DNA of 64,000 nucleotides from STC-113 sp964553745 (GCA_964553745.1 CAZKLD010000003.1:76658-140657), one strand, 5' to 3'. Numbered from the stretch's first letter, positions 22,949 to 33,219 are shown. The notes: generated by a model not told the origin, from the letters alone. Translations and numbers: made by a program.

Positions 22949-23392
22949 ATGCAGAACTTAAGCATCATTCCTTATTCGCCTCAAAAAGCCAGCCTGAGCT
23001 GATTGAAAGTTATCAATCCCATATTATCTGACTTCTTCTGAGTAGAAGATGCGTTAAAGATCCAAGAATTGCTTAATGTGAGTAAGCCAAAAGATTTTAC
23101 ACAAGAACTCCATTCATATTTCTTGAGAAATCCAGAGAAAGAATGGACATTCAAGCAGATTTTTGAGATGTTCGATGAACTGATAAATATGATTCTCTCC
23201 AGAACTGGCGATCGCAAGCGCAGAATCATAAGTATTGTTGAAGACATATTGCTTATGAAGGGTCATGATTCAAATCTTATTGATATGCTTTGCCAGATGA
23301 AGGTGATTTTTGAAAGAAATATAAAACATGAAATGAAAGTGACATGAAAACTGATATCAAGACTCAGGCTCGACACGATAGATTCACTATAG
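22949..23392 (+). CDS. Hypothetical helical protein
   Basis: 147 residues from ATG 22949 to UAG. Mostly alpha-helical and charged, with the stretch FLRNPEKEWTFKQIFEMFD and a basic GDRKRRIISIVEDILLM. UGA is used three times as Gly. No signal peptide, membrane segment or recognised domain. It stands alone between a clear promoter and a bidirectional terminator, so it is probably an independent transcription unit. Confidence 0.6.
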
Positions 23393-23458
23393 ATATTCTT
23401 CCCCCGAAACCTTGAATTTAAACAAGTCAAAGCATCACGCTTCAGAAGTACGGCATAT

Positions 23459-23494
23459 TAAAAAGAGCCCTGCTTAACGCAGGGCTCTTTTTAA
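23459..23494. terminator. Bidirectional terminator
   Basis: AAAAAGAGCCCTGC-TTAAC-GCAGGGCTCTTTTT is a strong perfect stem with T-runs on both strands. It closes the 22949 gene (plus) and htpX (minus). Confidence 0.9.
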
Positions 23495-23507
23495 TTTTTC
23501 AGAAACA

Positions 23508-24413
23508 CTAGATGGAATTGCTGAGCCTGTTGATCCTGTCATCCAAATCAGGATGAGAGCTGAACAGGGAAATGATTGCCCCTCTTGAGCTGATCTTCAG
23601 AGTCTCAAGCTCTTGGCTTCAGTGCACTTCATTTCTGTCTGATAGAGTTTTCAGTTTCTTAAGCGCATTAATCATATTTACTTTTGGAGTGAATTTGGTA
23701 GCATCATAATCAGCGCTGAATTCTCTTCTTCTTGAATATGCCATCACTATCAGTGAAGCCAAAATAGACAAGACTATATCCAGAAATATGACAATTCAAT
23801 AATATGCCAGTGAATTGGACTCCTCTTCATCTTTGCTTATGAATCTGTCGATGAAAAAAGCTATTACTCTTGCGAGAAAGATTACAAATGAATTTATGAC
23901 TCATTGCACCAAAGTCATCGTAACCATGTCTCAATTAACTACGTGTGCCATTTCATGTGCAATAACTCATTCTATCTCGCTTTGATTCATGGTTTCCAGA
24001 AGTCATGTTGAGATTGCGACTAATGATTTATTCCTGCTTGGTCATGTGGCAAAAGCATTTGGATCCGGTGATTCATATATTCAGAATTCAGGCATCTTAA
24101 TTCCTGCACTAAGTGAGAACTCCTTAACCTTGAAGAATGCGAACTGAACATCTTTAGGATAGCTGAAAATCGTCTGCTCTTCAATCAGTTCTATCGAATA
24201 TATTTTTTTTGCTATCCACCTTGAAATCCCCAGACTTATGAGAGCTCAAGCGAATCAGTAAATCAAAGAAAAGACCATCAAAGGTATTACTCAGGATCTT
24301 AAGTCTGGTGATATCTTGATTCATGCATATCTTTCTAGTGCAAAAATTATCAATCATACCAATATCATTATTGCAATATTGGTCGATATGAATAAGAAAA
24401 TTCTCTTTAACAT
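23508..24413 (-). CDS. htpX: HtpX-type M48 membrane metalloprotease
   Basis: 301 residues from ATG 24413. Two N-terminal membrane segments (about 5-27 and 40-62) precede the catalytic domain. VIAHEMAHV gives the HExxH zinc site (His153), further membrane segments follow near 175-230, and SRRREFSADYDA supplies the third zinc ligand Glu, as in M48B. PDPNAFATG matches the conserved HtpX motif before the active site. HtpX removes damaged membrane proteins. Single gene, sharing the strong terminator with its convergent neighbour; the zinc-finger gene lies 21 bases upstream and may be co-transcribed. Confidence 0.92.
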
Positions 24414-24434
24414 GTTATTTTCGGCTATTAAATA

Positions 24435-24719
24435 TTAATCGAAGAAATCAAAGTTCTCTAGGAATGATTTCTTCTTATGTCAATGATGTTTTTGTGAGCT
24501 ATAGCTATCTCAATCATGCTTGTTTTCATAACGAGGAGCATAATTATCGTTCCTTGAATAATTTTCTTCAGTGTTATCATAGGTTTTTTCTGCTGAGATC
24601 AGCTTTTCCAATTCTCACCTATCGAGCCAGACTCATCTGCACTCAGGACAATAATCGATTTCGATTCATTTCTTATCTGCCATAAGCAGAGTTACATCTT
24701 TACATACTGGACATTTCAT
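24435..24719 (-). CDS. zf-TFIIB-type zinc-ribbon protein
   Basis: 94 residues from ATG 24719. The N-terminus MKCPVCKDVTLLMADKKG followed by DYCPECRGVWLDRGELE is the transcription-factor zinc-finger (zf-TFIIB) family pattern, CxxC-x(18)-CxxC with WLDRGEL. The rest is a disordered, His/Ser-rich tail ending NFDFFD. The function of this family is unknown; members often sit next to membrane proteases or stress genes, and here htpX follows on the same strand. Three conserved glycines are UGA. Confidence 0.85.
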
Positions 24720-24800
24720 ATATTTTTAAATTAGATGATTAAATTTACCTTGATATAGAATCAAGATGTTCCTTGGGCTACCTTCTTAAGATTTCAAAGT

Positions 24801-25166
24801 CTAATTCTGATTCTTTATGATTCAAATGAGGCTCCAATATTGATTCTTTTGAAATGACGATTTGCATCGAGGATTGGCCGTATGCTCGGATAAGAAATTT
24901 GCAGGGCTTCAGATCGAGAGAAATATATTGTTCGAGTAAATTGATTTGTTTCTTTGAAATTTATTTAATTTTCTGATCGGAATCGAATGCGAATTCTTGT
25001 TTTTATATTCTTCGCCTTCCTCTAGTCTGCTATCATTTACCTCTATTAAAGCCGGCAAATTGACTCAAAGATTGCCTAAGGGTCAAGTTTCTTCTGCATG
25101 AACCGATCACAATTGAATTGTGATAACGGCAGCCAGAAGCAATATTTTCATTAAAATCTTAAACAT
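24801..25166 (-). CDS. Small exported hypothetical protein (C-terminal frame uncertain)
   Basis: 121 residues from ATG 25166. The first 25 residues form a clear signal peptide (LLLAAVITIQLGSVHAEE, cleavage after HA likely). The middle is polar. All three frames are open through the last 150 bases, and a neighbouring frame reads more protein-like there (LLEQYISLDLKPCKFL), so a frameshift cannot be excluded. The called frame uses two UGA codons in that stretch. No family recognised. Confidence 0.45.
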
Positions 25167-25356
25167 TTTCTATTACTTGCAAATTTATCATTCTGTTAAA
25201 AAAGAATCTCTATAATAATAACGAGATATCTCTCAAAGTAAAGAATTTTATTGGATTATTTTGCCTATTCTTTGTTAGATTCGGAGAAATCACGAAATAG
25301 ATGCTTGAAATAACATGAAGATGCGATTGCACTATAAAAACTGGGGCCATATTCTC

Positions 25357-25384
25357 TTGTAAAGAACCTTGAATCGAATATAAT
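25357..25384 (+). promoter_or_regulatory. Promoter of the DUF4256 gene
   Basis: TTGTAA (25357-25362), 16 bases, consensus TATAAT (25379-25384), about 50 bases before the ATG at 25435. Confidence 0.6.
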
Positions 25385-25434
25385 AAGAAGATTAAGACAG
25401 CATATTCCTCTAGGCACCGTTTAACCGAATCAGT

Positions 25435-26007
25435 ATGAACAATATCAACAGCAAAAAAGTTTTGTCACCAGGATTGCGTGACGAGTTAATCTCACTTCTC
25501 AAATCACGTTTTGAGAAACACATGAACCGACACAAAGATATCAAATGGGCAGAAGTCCAAACGAGATTGGAATCTAATCCAGAAAAACTGTGGTCACTCT
25601 ACGAAATGGAACGAACGGAAGGGGAGCCGGATGTGGTAGGTCGAGATGATGCCACCTGAGCATTTATTTTCTATGATTGTTCGCCAGAAAGCCCGAAAGG
25701 CAGAAGAAATCTCTGCTATGACCATGAAGCGCTAGAATCAAGAAAGGAATTCAAACCAAAAGACAGTGCAATCAATATGGCTTCTGCAATGGGTATTGAA
25801 ATCCTGACCGAAAATCAGTACAGAGAGCTCCAGAAAATAGAGAATTTTGACCTGAAAACCTCCAGCTGGCTCTTGACTCCGCCAGAGATCAGGAAATTCG
25901 GAGGAGCAATATTCGCAGATCGCCGATATGATCATGTATTTATCTACCATAATGGTGCAGAATCGTATTATTCTGGCCGAGGATTTCGAGGTTCACTTAA
26001 AATATAA
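25435..26007 (+). CDS. DUF4256 family protein
   Basis: 190 residues from ATG 25435. The sequence is highly typical of DUF4256: LKSRFEKHMNRHKDIKW, MERTEGEPDVVG, FIFYDCSPESPKGRRNLCYD, MASAMGIEILTENQYREL, and a C-terminus ending YHNGAESYYSGRGFRGSLK. The biochemical role of the family is not known. Only one Gly is encoded by UGA while most use GGN, unlike the UGA-rich genes around it, which suggests recent transfer from a standard-code donor. It starts the small DUF island 25.4-27.7 kb. Confidence 0.9.
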
Positions 26008-26047
26008 ATTTATGAGCTTAATAAAGAGATAATTTAACTATCAGATT

Positions 26048-26476
26048 ATGAACATGTTTGCAGAAAACAAGGCAAAATCAGTAGAAGAATACCTAAAATC
26101 AGTACCTGAAGATCGCAAAGGTGCTATTGATTTCCTTCATGATTTCATCCAGAAATCTGCCCCTAGCCTTAAGCCATATTTTGCCTACAATATGATAGGA
26201 TATGGAAAGTTCCAATACCTGGATTCAAAAAAACAAAAACTAGATTGGCCAGTGATTGCCCTTGCGAATCAAAAGAATTATATAAGCATTTATGTCTGCT
26301 CGATTTCTGACGGTTTATATTTGGCTGAAAAATATGAGAAAGAGCTTGGAAAAGTTAGCACTGGCAAGAGCTGTATTAGATTCAAGAAAATTGAAGATGT
26401 GAATCTCGATACGCTGAAAATAATACTCAAGAGTGCCGAATCAAATCCTGGGCTCATTGGCGCCGTAAAATCGTAG
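26048..26476 (+). CDS. DUF1801 (YdhG-like) protein
   Basis: 142 residues, intact even under the standard code: all eight glycines are GGN and none is UGA. The pattern VEEYLKSVPEDRKGAIDFLHDFIQ at the start, the YNMIGYG core and the NYISIYVC strand match DUF1801, an alpha/beta fold distantly like iron chaperone frataxin. Function uncertain. It follows DUF4256 by 40 bases on the same strand and ends one base from the convergent DUF2200 gene. Confidence 0.8.
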   Translation: MNMFAENKAKSVEEYLKSVPEDRKGAIDFLHDFIQKSAPSLKPYFAYNMIGYGKFQYLDSKKQKLDWPVIALANQKNYISIYVCSISDGLYLAEKYEKELGKVSTGKSCIRFKKIEDVNLDTLKIILKSAESNPGLIGAVKS

Positions 26477-26477
26477 A

Positions 26478-26825
26478 TTACTTCCTCAGAATCTTACTCA
26501 TCTCTTTTCAGTGCGCTAATTCATCGACCAATTTATCCAGATAACGGATATTTTTCATTAGCTTATCTTCGATTTCTTCTATGCGATATCCGCAGATTGT
26601 GCCTTTTATGAGTGAAACATTTGGATTGATATGAGGGGCCTGCTCAAAAAATGTTTCAAAATCAGTATTTTTGTCTAATTGCTCTTGGAATCCTACTTTA
26701 TCATATCCTGTTAACCAGAAAATTATTTCATCAACTTCTGACTTTGTTCGTCATTTTTTCTCAGCTTTTGCAATATAGAATGGATATACGCTGGAAAATG
26801 GGGTTGAGAATATTTTAGTTTGCAT
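26478..26825 (-). CDS. DUF2200 family protein
   Basis: 115 residues from ATG 26825 to UAA. KIFSTPFSSVYPFYIAKAEKKGRTKSEVD and IIFWLTGYD at the start, with GYRIEEIEDKLMKNIRYLDKLVDELAHGK at the end, are characteristic of DUF2200, a small family found widely in Firmicutes and Bacteroidetes with no assigned activity. Two Gly codons are UGA. It converges on DUF1801 with no intergenic space. Confidence 0.85.
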
Positions 26826-26875
26826 GTGTGTTGGGATTATTGTGAATTCAGGCGTGTAAACTTATTTATTTGTAA

Positions 26876-27711
26876 TTATAGTTCTCAAATTGTCCAGAAC
26901 TCAGATTCAAATACGTAATCATCGTCCTTAATGGTTTCATGATATCACCCAATCTTAAAGTTATATGGATTATTTATATTATACTCTTTTTTTAGATATC
27001 CAATCATATTGTTATATCCATTTTTCATATAAAAATATTTAATTATTGATTTCAAAAAGGAATGCCCTGAATATATATATCAAAATCAATCGCTAAATTT
27101 AAATCTGCCAATCTTTTTATTTCATTTGCACTTAAATTATCACCCATCATTCAATTTCAAATGTATTGATATTTACAAACAGAAATACCAATATAATCAG
27201 ACTTTTCTTTTAAAATTCTAATTGCATCCTTAGCTTTTTCAAGTTCATTAAGTAATTTATCTAATTTTGCATTTAAACTATATGCTTGATTTTTTATTGG
27301 ATTATAAGTCACCTCGCTAAAAGTGTACTTGGATTTTAAATGAATTCTTGAATCTCACTTTGAAAATCACTCTAAAGGTTCAATATTTAATCATTCAACC
27401 AATTCCTCATATGTGAGCATTTCGGAAGTTGCAGTAAGATAGATTTTGTGTCCTGATTCTATCCATACAGAATCGACACTAATTGGATTTTTTAGAACAT
27501 GAATTTCAAGATAGAAGTTCACGTTCTTAATTGGGAAATATATTGCAATTATATTTCCCTTATAAGTTTCATCATCTATTCGTTCAACTTTTGGTTGATC
27601 ATCTTCAAATATCACTTCATGAACTCATAAATATTGCTGTGTTGTTCCAAACTCCTTTTTGATTATCTCTTCTCTGGCAACATCAATATGTTTTTGATAT
27701 TTAGAAACCAT
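26876..27711 (-). pseudogene. DUF4279 domain protein, frame broken at an (AT)5 tract
   Basis: The frame from ATG 27711 encodes 222 residues to UAA 27043. Its second half fits DUF4279: YEELVEGLNIEPLEGFSKGD, then a helix pair (LDKLLNELEKAKDAIRIL) and IGISVCKYQYIGNG with LSANEIKRLADLNLAIDFDIY. At that point the DNA has five AT repeats (27071-27080). Removing one AT unit joins a frame continuing SGHSFLKSIIKYFYMK and ending at UAA 26876, giving about 277 residues. The continuation completes the expected domain edge, so the gene is either out of phase, phase-variable or mis-sequenced. Most Gly in it are UGA. Confidence 0.65.
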
Positions 27712-27775
27712 AATTAATAACTTAATAAATTATTTCTTTAAGATTATATAATATTTATTTATTTAAACAACAACT

Positions 27776-27805
27776 AAAAAAACCTCATTATTAAAATGAG
27801 GTTTT
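27776..27805. terminator. Terminator downstream of the tRNA-Lys region
   Basis: AAAACCTCAT-TATTAAA-ATGAGGTTTT with T-runs on the minus strand. It would end a minus-strand transcript coming from tRNA-Lys and the structured element. Confidence 0.7.
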
Positions 27806-27840
27806 AGTTCAAGATACTTTACAAATTTAACTTTTCTTAA

Positions 27841-27974
27841 ATGGTGGATCGACCGGGGCTCGTTCTTCCACGCTCGTACCTCGCTCCCAGAGACGGGCTA
27901 GGCCAGGAGACAAATCGTTGTCTCCTTAAATTTCTTTCACAAATTTCCCCTCTATTCTCGCCCCCGGTCCACAT
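27841..27974 (-). ncRNA. GC-rich structured element with a tRNA-like 3' end (unidentified RNA)
   Basis: On the minus strand this stretch begins GTGGACCGGGGGCGAG and ends GAGCCCCGGTCGATCCACCA. The ends pair (GTGGA/TCCAC, CCGGGG/CCCCGG) and the 3' end carries CCA, copying the last bases of the tRNA-Lys just upstream (TCGATCCACCA). Inside are a perfect hairpin GGAGACAA-CGAT-TTGTCTCC and an AAATTT/AAATTT stem. Base composition is far more GC-rich than the surroundings, and no protein frame fits. It is not tmRNA, RNase P or SRP RNA by the motifs I know. It could be a novel small RNA processed like a tRNA, or a remnant left by integration at the tRNA end. Confidence 0.45.
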
Positions 27975-28029
27975 GTTATTCTGACTAAGTCGAGCTTTTA
28001 GGCACTATTCAATTAATTACAACTTTAAC

Positions 28030-28130
28030 TCACTCAGGGCTCCCCTCCGGGCCACCCTCGGCACCGAAGCCACGTAAGTGGCTTCTTGATTCCTCCGGAA
28101 TCATCCTCACGTTCAAGCCCCACTCCACAA
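28030..28130. other. Hairpin-rich spacer between tRNA-Lys and the tRNA-like element
   Basis: GC-rich, non-coding. Holds GAAGCCAC-GTAA-GTGGCTTC (perfect stem), GATTCC-TCC-GGAATC and a GGGCTCCCCTCCGGGCC stretch. It ends in GTTCAAGCCCCACTC, an inverted copy of the tRNA-Lys T-arm. No open frame or known RNA recognised. Confidence 0.45.
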
Positions 28131-28206
28131 TATAAAACAAAACACTCCTCTGTTTTCACAGGGAGTGCTTTTTGTTTTATATTGGTGGATCGAGTGGGGC
28201 TTGAAC
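28111..28206. repeat. Long inverted repeat between the tRNA-Lys T-arm and its copy
   Basis: GTTCAAGCCCCACTC (28111-28125) is the exact inverse of GAGTGGGGCTTGAAC (28192-28206) inside tRNA-Lys. Pairing continues through CAATATAAAACAAAA and TTTTGTTTTATATTG and a GGAGTG/CACTCC stem, with few mismatches, forming one hairpin of about 95 bases. Its tip may serve as the tRNA terminator. Confidence 0.7.
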
Positions 28207-28259
28207 CCACGACCTTGGCCTTAAGAGGGCCCTGCTCTACCAACTGAGCTATCAATCCA
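28183..28259 (-). tRNA. tRNA-Lys(CTT), CCA encoded
   Basis: Acceptor TGGATTG pairs with CGATCCA, followed by an encoded CCA (28183-28185). The D-arm GCTCAGTTGGTAGAGC, anticodon loop CTCTTAA (anticodon CTT) and T-arm GTGGGTTCAAGCCCCAC are all standard. The first pair of the anticodon stem is weak. It reads AAG codons. Confidence 0.93.
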
Positions 28260-28395
28260 TTTAGTTTTTATGTAATTTGGGTTTTGGCTCAAAATTACAA
28301 TGTGGCGAAAGTTTATATATTTTTTTTTAAAAATCAATTTAAAATTAGAGTTTTTTTCATATAATCGTTTTTGATTTTAAAATTGACCATATTTT

Positions 28396-29262
28396 ATGAA
28401 GATTAGGCTTGTCGTTTGAATCCTGCTTTTAATTGCAGTCATGCTATGATATGTATATCTAAAAGATTATATCGTTGCTATAACTTTCTTCGATTGAAGA
28501 TACTTTGATATGGTGACTTTTGCCATTTCTGCACTGATAATCACATATATCATTACAAAGATCATCGATATCGTATTTTCAAAAATCTTCAATAAATACA
28601 TCAAGCATGATACCATCGGGCGTAAAATGCTTCCTGTCATAAACAATATCACCATAATATTCATCTGGGCAATAAGCATAATCATGACCATCAATTATCT
28701 GGGGTTCAATGTCGCGACGCTCCTGACGTGAGCATGAATATGATGAGTTATATTCGCACTAGCCTGAAAGGAGGCAGCATCGAATCTCTTCGGTAGCTTC
28801 TCGCTCATTTTCTCCAAATCTTTCAAACCGGGGGATTACATCAAGATAAAATGATTGGAGTGAACAGTCGAGGAAATAACGCTCAGCTATACGAGATTGA
28901 CTGACAAGAAATGAAATATGCTGTATATTCCGAATAAGAATATCATCACAGAGAGCATAGAGAACCTAACACAATGAAAACACAGGAAGACTGAGATTAT
29001 TTTCCCGTTGCCGCTGAGCATTTCATCGAAGGACTTGAAAAAACTCCTGAAATCATTTGAAGCTTTCGGTGATAAATCTAAAAAAGATTGAGTTATTGAG
29101 GATTATAAATTGATATTTGATTCTCTGAATGCCACGCAGAATATTTCTTTCACTTTTCAGAGCCTCACCAAGGCCGATAATGTCTTGCTGAAGAAGAATG
29201 TCTATCTTGATCTTAAGAATATCCTCGATGAGCAGGGGATTTCACTTTCAGCAACGGCTTAA
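28396..29262 (+). CDS. MscS-family mechanosensitive channel
   Basis: 288 residues from ATG 28396. Three membrane segments (about 5-22, 38-60, 80-105) are followed by the MscS pore region LLTGAGIGGVIFALAGKEAASNLFGS, where seven positions are UGA glycines in the Gly/Ala-packed TM3, then the beta domain signature FKPGDYIKIKGLEGTVEEITL and PNKNIITESIENL. This gives osmotic pressure release in the inner membrane. The C-terminal cytoplasmic part is a little shorter than in E. coli MscS. The stop codon abuts the stop of the convergent holB-like gene at 29263 with no gap. Confidence 0.9.
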
Positions 29263-29952
29263 TTATATATCCAGGATCACCGAATCAAGAATGTATTTTA
29301 CATTTGCATTCGTTGAATAGATATTTTGTATTCAATTTATAGTCTTTTCTATAGTGCTTTTGCGAGCATCGGGCGAATTTCTGAGCTTCTTGAGGATGTA
29401 TTCGAGCACTCATATGCACTCATGCCTCAATATCTTTTCCTGAATAATATAGGCGACTAATCAGGCTTTATCTCATCTGAAAAAATCATCGATGAGATTT
29501 TTTTGTTTTTCCGTAACTTCAAATTTTGTCTGGTCGCTTCCGAAATACAGGATCCTGGAGCTTATGGTCTCTATGATATTCTCTTTTGCATTTGTCGTCA
29601 GCAGGAATATGAGCCTAGGGGGAACATCCTCTAGCACCTTTAACAGTGCATTTGCAGCTTGGTCAGTGAATTTATCTATTTCTCTAATGATGAATATATT
29701 GAAATCATAGTTCGATTTTATGCTGGCTTTTTCGATAAGTTCTCTTGAGCTTGATATCTTGAATGATTTTTCTTCAGTTTCGTAAAGACAGATATTCGGG
29801 ATGATATTCTGTCTGATGTCTTCAATCGAATAAATATCTGAATTATTGAGATAATTGATTGATTCGATAAGGGATTTTTCTGATAAGAGCACTGGTTGGA
29901 TTGTATCTCATCCGGTAAATGTATCCAGCAGCAATTTAAGTTCTTTTTGCAT
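29263..29952 (-). CDS. holB: DNA polymerase III delta' subunit-like clamp-loader protein
   Basis: 229 residues from ATG 29952. FNIFIIREIDKFTDQAANALLKVLEDVPPRLIFLLTTNAKENIIETISSR is read across 180 bases and matches the Walker B/SRC region of delta' and gamma clamp-loader proteins (ITSR-type ending, ALLK-LEEPP motif). There is no P-loop, as expected for delta', which is non-catalytic. It is shorter than typical delta' (about 330), with a reduced C-terminal domain. Continuing through several UGA codons it ends at UAA 29263, directly against the mscS stop. Confidence 0.8.
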
Positions 29953-30028
29953 TTTTGATTGATTTTATACGTAAAATTCATAAGATTGCGACAGATTTTA
30001 TTTAGAATGATTACTTTGTAAAGAGATT

Positions 30029-31060
30029 ATGTCAAATAGAGCTTTGGCCTTTTTAATACTAATTGCAATGTGCGGGTGAGCCCTTGGGTTCATCTATTAT
30101 TTTTTCATCGCAAATGTCGGAAACCTTATAGTTGATGTATGAGGACTCGAAAAGGTTCATATTATCTTAAAATGAGAGTTCGGCAATAATCATGAGGACA
30201 TCTGTAATGGAAAGTGCATTTTCAAGTGAATCTCACCTGTTAATTATACCATTAGCGCATCAAAGGAATCTTATAAGACTGATTCAGTGGATTTCAAGCT
30301 TGAGAGAAGCGAGGTGAAGAATATCAAAATCTCCCTCAAGAGAGAAGTGGAACTATCTGAAGCGACAAAGAGCAACTGAGACAAGATCCTGGAGCTAAAA
30401 TACAAAAAATACCTAGGATGAGACAGAGAGAATGCAGATGATACCAAGCAAGACTCGAATAGGGAAGTGTTAGGCGTCTTCTCCTCCAAGCTGGTCTCAT
30501 ACGATAAAGCAAAATGATTCCGCATTTTCACCTTTGACTGATCAGAAGAAGATACATTATTCTTCCAAGATGACATAACAGTCGGAAACGTATCTTATAA
30601 TCCGACAGATTGAATCATTATCTACTCAATCTGAACAGATAATCTGATTTTCGATCTCTCGACCAAGATGAGTTACAAGCTGAATATCACATCAAAAGTC
30701 AAATTCGTTAAAAAATCCTGAAATGATAAATATGTAGTCGTGGCTGATGATGGGGCATATATCTATTCATCCGTGACCAACGACTATACGAAAAACACCC
30801 TTTTCGATGATTTCATTATTCTTGATAACGGCAAAGTCCTCTGACTTATAAAGAAAGATTCGAAGCTTAAACTCAGCCTTCTTGATTTTCCGGACAATGC
30901 CAAGAATAAGCTTGTCTTGCATGATATTGCCACCAGAGAAAGAAAAGTGATATTTGAGCTTGATTGAGTTGCAGAATATCTGCTCTTCAATGAGTGAATT
31001 GTCAGTTATGCTGATGCGGATTGAAAAACATATAATTTAAAGCAATTGGAAATAGAATAA
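30029..31060 (+). CDS. PEGA-domain-like membrane-anchored protein
   Basis: 343 residues from ATG 30029. Residues 5-28 form a signal anchor (LAFLILIAMCGGALGFIYYFF). Residues 35-105 fit a PEGA domain: GNLIVDVGGLEKVHIIL, a CNGKCIFKGISPVNYTI turn and KESYKTDSVDFKL. The remainder is beta-rich with repeated strand-turn units (DGAYIYSSV, DNGKVLGLI, DGKTYNLKQ) suggesting a small propeller. It is probably a periplasmic or surface scaffold. The flippase gene starts 1 base after its stop, so the pair is surely co-transcribed; a role in surface polysaccharide export is plausible. Confidence 0.65.
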
Positions 31061-31061
31061 C

Positions 31062-32588
31062 ATGGCAACAAAAAAAGTATACCTCAATACGATTGCACAG
31101 CTTGCATGAAAATTCTCGACAGCATTCATAAGCATTTTTCTGATTAAGATTCTCACAAACTATCTTTCTCTGGATGATTATTGACTGTACTCGAAGATAT
31201 ATAATTATATGTCTATTTTTGCAGCGATTGCCGATCTGTGATTGTTTACGATTACGATCAGGGAAATCTCGAATCATAAGGAAGACGTAGAGAAAGTGCG
31301 CAAGATTATCTGAAATATGATGACAATAAGACTCTCACTTTGAGTATTCATCATCTTCCTATCGCTTGCTATAGCGTTCTTCTTACCTTGATACAATTCA
31401 AACCTGGCGATGGCATCGATTTTCATTGCTGGATTCTTTACATTTTTCGGATTGATGAATTCCGCTATTCTTTCATTGCTGCAGGCTTATCTGAAGACAG
31501 AATACTCTTTCATATCCACTACTGCCGGCAAATTCGCAAATTTCCTCTTTGTCCTGATGGTCGTATTCATACTATATCCGAAATCCGCAATAGCATGAAA
31601 TCCCGCACTTGGGACAACATCCTTTCTATGGATCATGTCTGCTTGAGTGTTCTGAAATGCTATCATGACGGCACTTATCTATAATTATGCCAGGAAAGTA
31701 GAGAAGATCAGGTTCGGATTCGATAAAGTGGTCATGAAAAACCTGGTTACCATGTCAATCCCTTACTGACTAGCATTATTCTTGAATATCGTATATTTTA
31801 AGGTCGATGTTATCTTATTATCGATTCTAGAGCCTCGAAATATCTCAGATACGAACATTGCACTGTATTCCGTGCCAATGAAGATCGTAGAAGTCTGAAT
31901 GATGTTCTGAGCCCTATTCTTGCAATCTATGCTTCCGCTATTCAGCGAAAACATCTTCAAGAAGAAATTTGAAGAATTATGATTTCTGATCCAAAAATCT
32001 TACAGGCTGCTATTCATATTTTGAGTTGGAATAGTCGGTTTCTCCATTGTTAATTGATATGAAATTCTGAGATTGGTCGCAGCTCCCGATTATCTGGATA
32101 AGACCCATATCTATAATTCATTGCATGCATATAGGATAACCGTGTTCATCTTCTTATTCTATTTCATCTCTTCTATCTTCACATATATACTGATAGCAAA
32201 CAATGAACAATGAAGATTGCTCAAGATCAATACATATATCACGATATTGAATATTGTCTGAAATATAATCTTAATCCCATATCTGAGCTTTGTCTGATCC
32301 GCAATAAGCACTCTGATTTCGCAATTTATCCTGCTCATATTGACATACAGGACTTCAAGGCATATCTATAAATTCGATTTCGCACCGAGATTCAGCTCTG
32401 CGGTCTTGCTGTTTTCTGCAATATGAGCATTTATCGCATTTTACTTAAGAGAATATCTTTACTCGTATTCTTTGGGTTATGTAACTGTCCTGATTTCTTG
32501 CCTTGCCATGTTTTCAATCATATACTTCTGATGAATCGGTATGTTTTTCTACAGGCAAAAGATTATTAGCCTAGTCAGAAAGGCTTAA
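31062..32588 (+). CDS. Oligosaccharide flippase (Wzx/MOP superfamily)
   Basis: 508 residues from ATG 31062 with about 12-14 hydrophobic segments spread over the whole length, as in MOP exporters. The start MATKKVYLNTIAQLAGKFST followed by KILTNYLSLDDYGLYSKIYNY is the typical Wzx N-terminus (first helix, then the Y-G-Y motif after the second). It would flip lipid-linked sugar units for surface polysaccharide across the membrane. Most membrane glycines are UGA. It is paired with the PEGA-domain gene upstream; no glycosyltransferase lies immediately next to it, though one is found at 42.8 kb. Confidence 0.85.
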
Positions 32589-32658
32589 TATTTTCAAATT
32601 ATTCCATATTGACAATTCAACCATTATCACTAAAGTGCAAATAATTAATCGTACTTCT

Positions 32659-33219
32659 ATGAGTTGAAAAATCCTACAAGCCAATTTCCGAAATGAAAAG
32701 CCGCTTGCATGAAAAAATGATGGAAATCATATTAATTCGCCCGCACAGGCTGCATTAAGAACTTTCAAGTCACGCATAGAGCTATTGAGAGAAGAATCCG
32801 AAAGATGGCTAGAAGATTATTCTGCCAGGATTATGCGAACATTCTGGTACTGAAACTGAAACCTGGATGATGAGCTCCGGCAACGAAAAGCCAACGCGGT
32901 AATGGTTTTCGGCGAGTATTTGGCAAAAATAAATTTCAATCAGCCGAATAATAGGGAAATATACTTATGAAACCCTTCTGAGATGATACTTTCTGATTTA
33001 TTCCTCAGATGCATCATCTGCTACCTTTTGGATTTCGATGAGATAGAAAACAGGCTCGTTATGAAAATTTATCTCGAAAAACTCATTACCGACCCATCTG
33101 AGGATGAATTGATAATGGCAGACTTATATGAATTCTTCGATGTTGTAATCGAGGCGACAAAAATAAATATATTAGAGTGACATATTAATGTTGATTTGAG
33201 TTTCTATGATAAATTATAA
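32659..33219 (+). CDS. Hypothetical protein, paralogue of the next gene
   Basis: 186 residues from ATG 32659; GTG 32635 in the same frame is an alternative start. No family recognised. It is helical and acidic. The stretch LFLRCIICYLLDFDEIENRL aligns with LQRTIICYLLNPADTLNNSI of the neighbouring gene, so the two form a tandem, diverged duplicate. No signal peptide. UGA is used at five Gly positions. Confidence 0.55.

Noticed and set aside
28034..28255. 73-aa minus-strand ORF beginning MIAQLVEQGPLKAKVVGSSP
   Set aside because: It is a translation of tRNA-Lys and its hairpin; this peptide pattern is a well-known artefact of tRNA genes.
29263..29460. Open frame directly after the mscS stop codon, possible read-through
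   Set aside because: The minus-strand holB-like gene explains this stretch; the plus-strand frame is its mirror.
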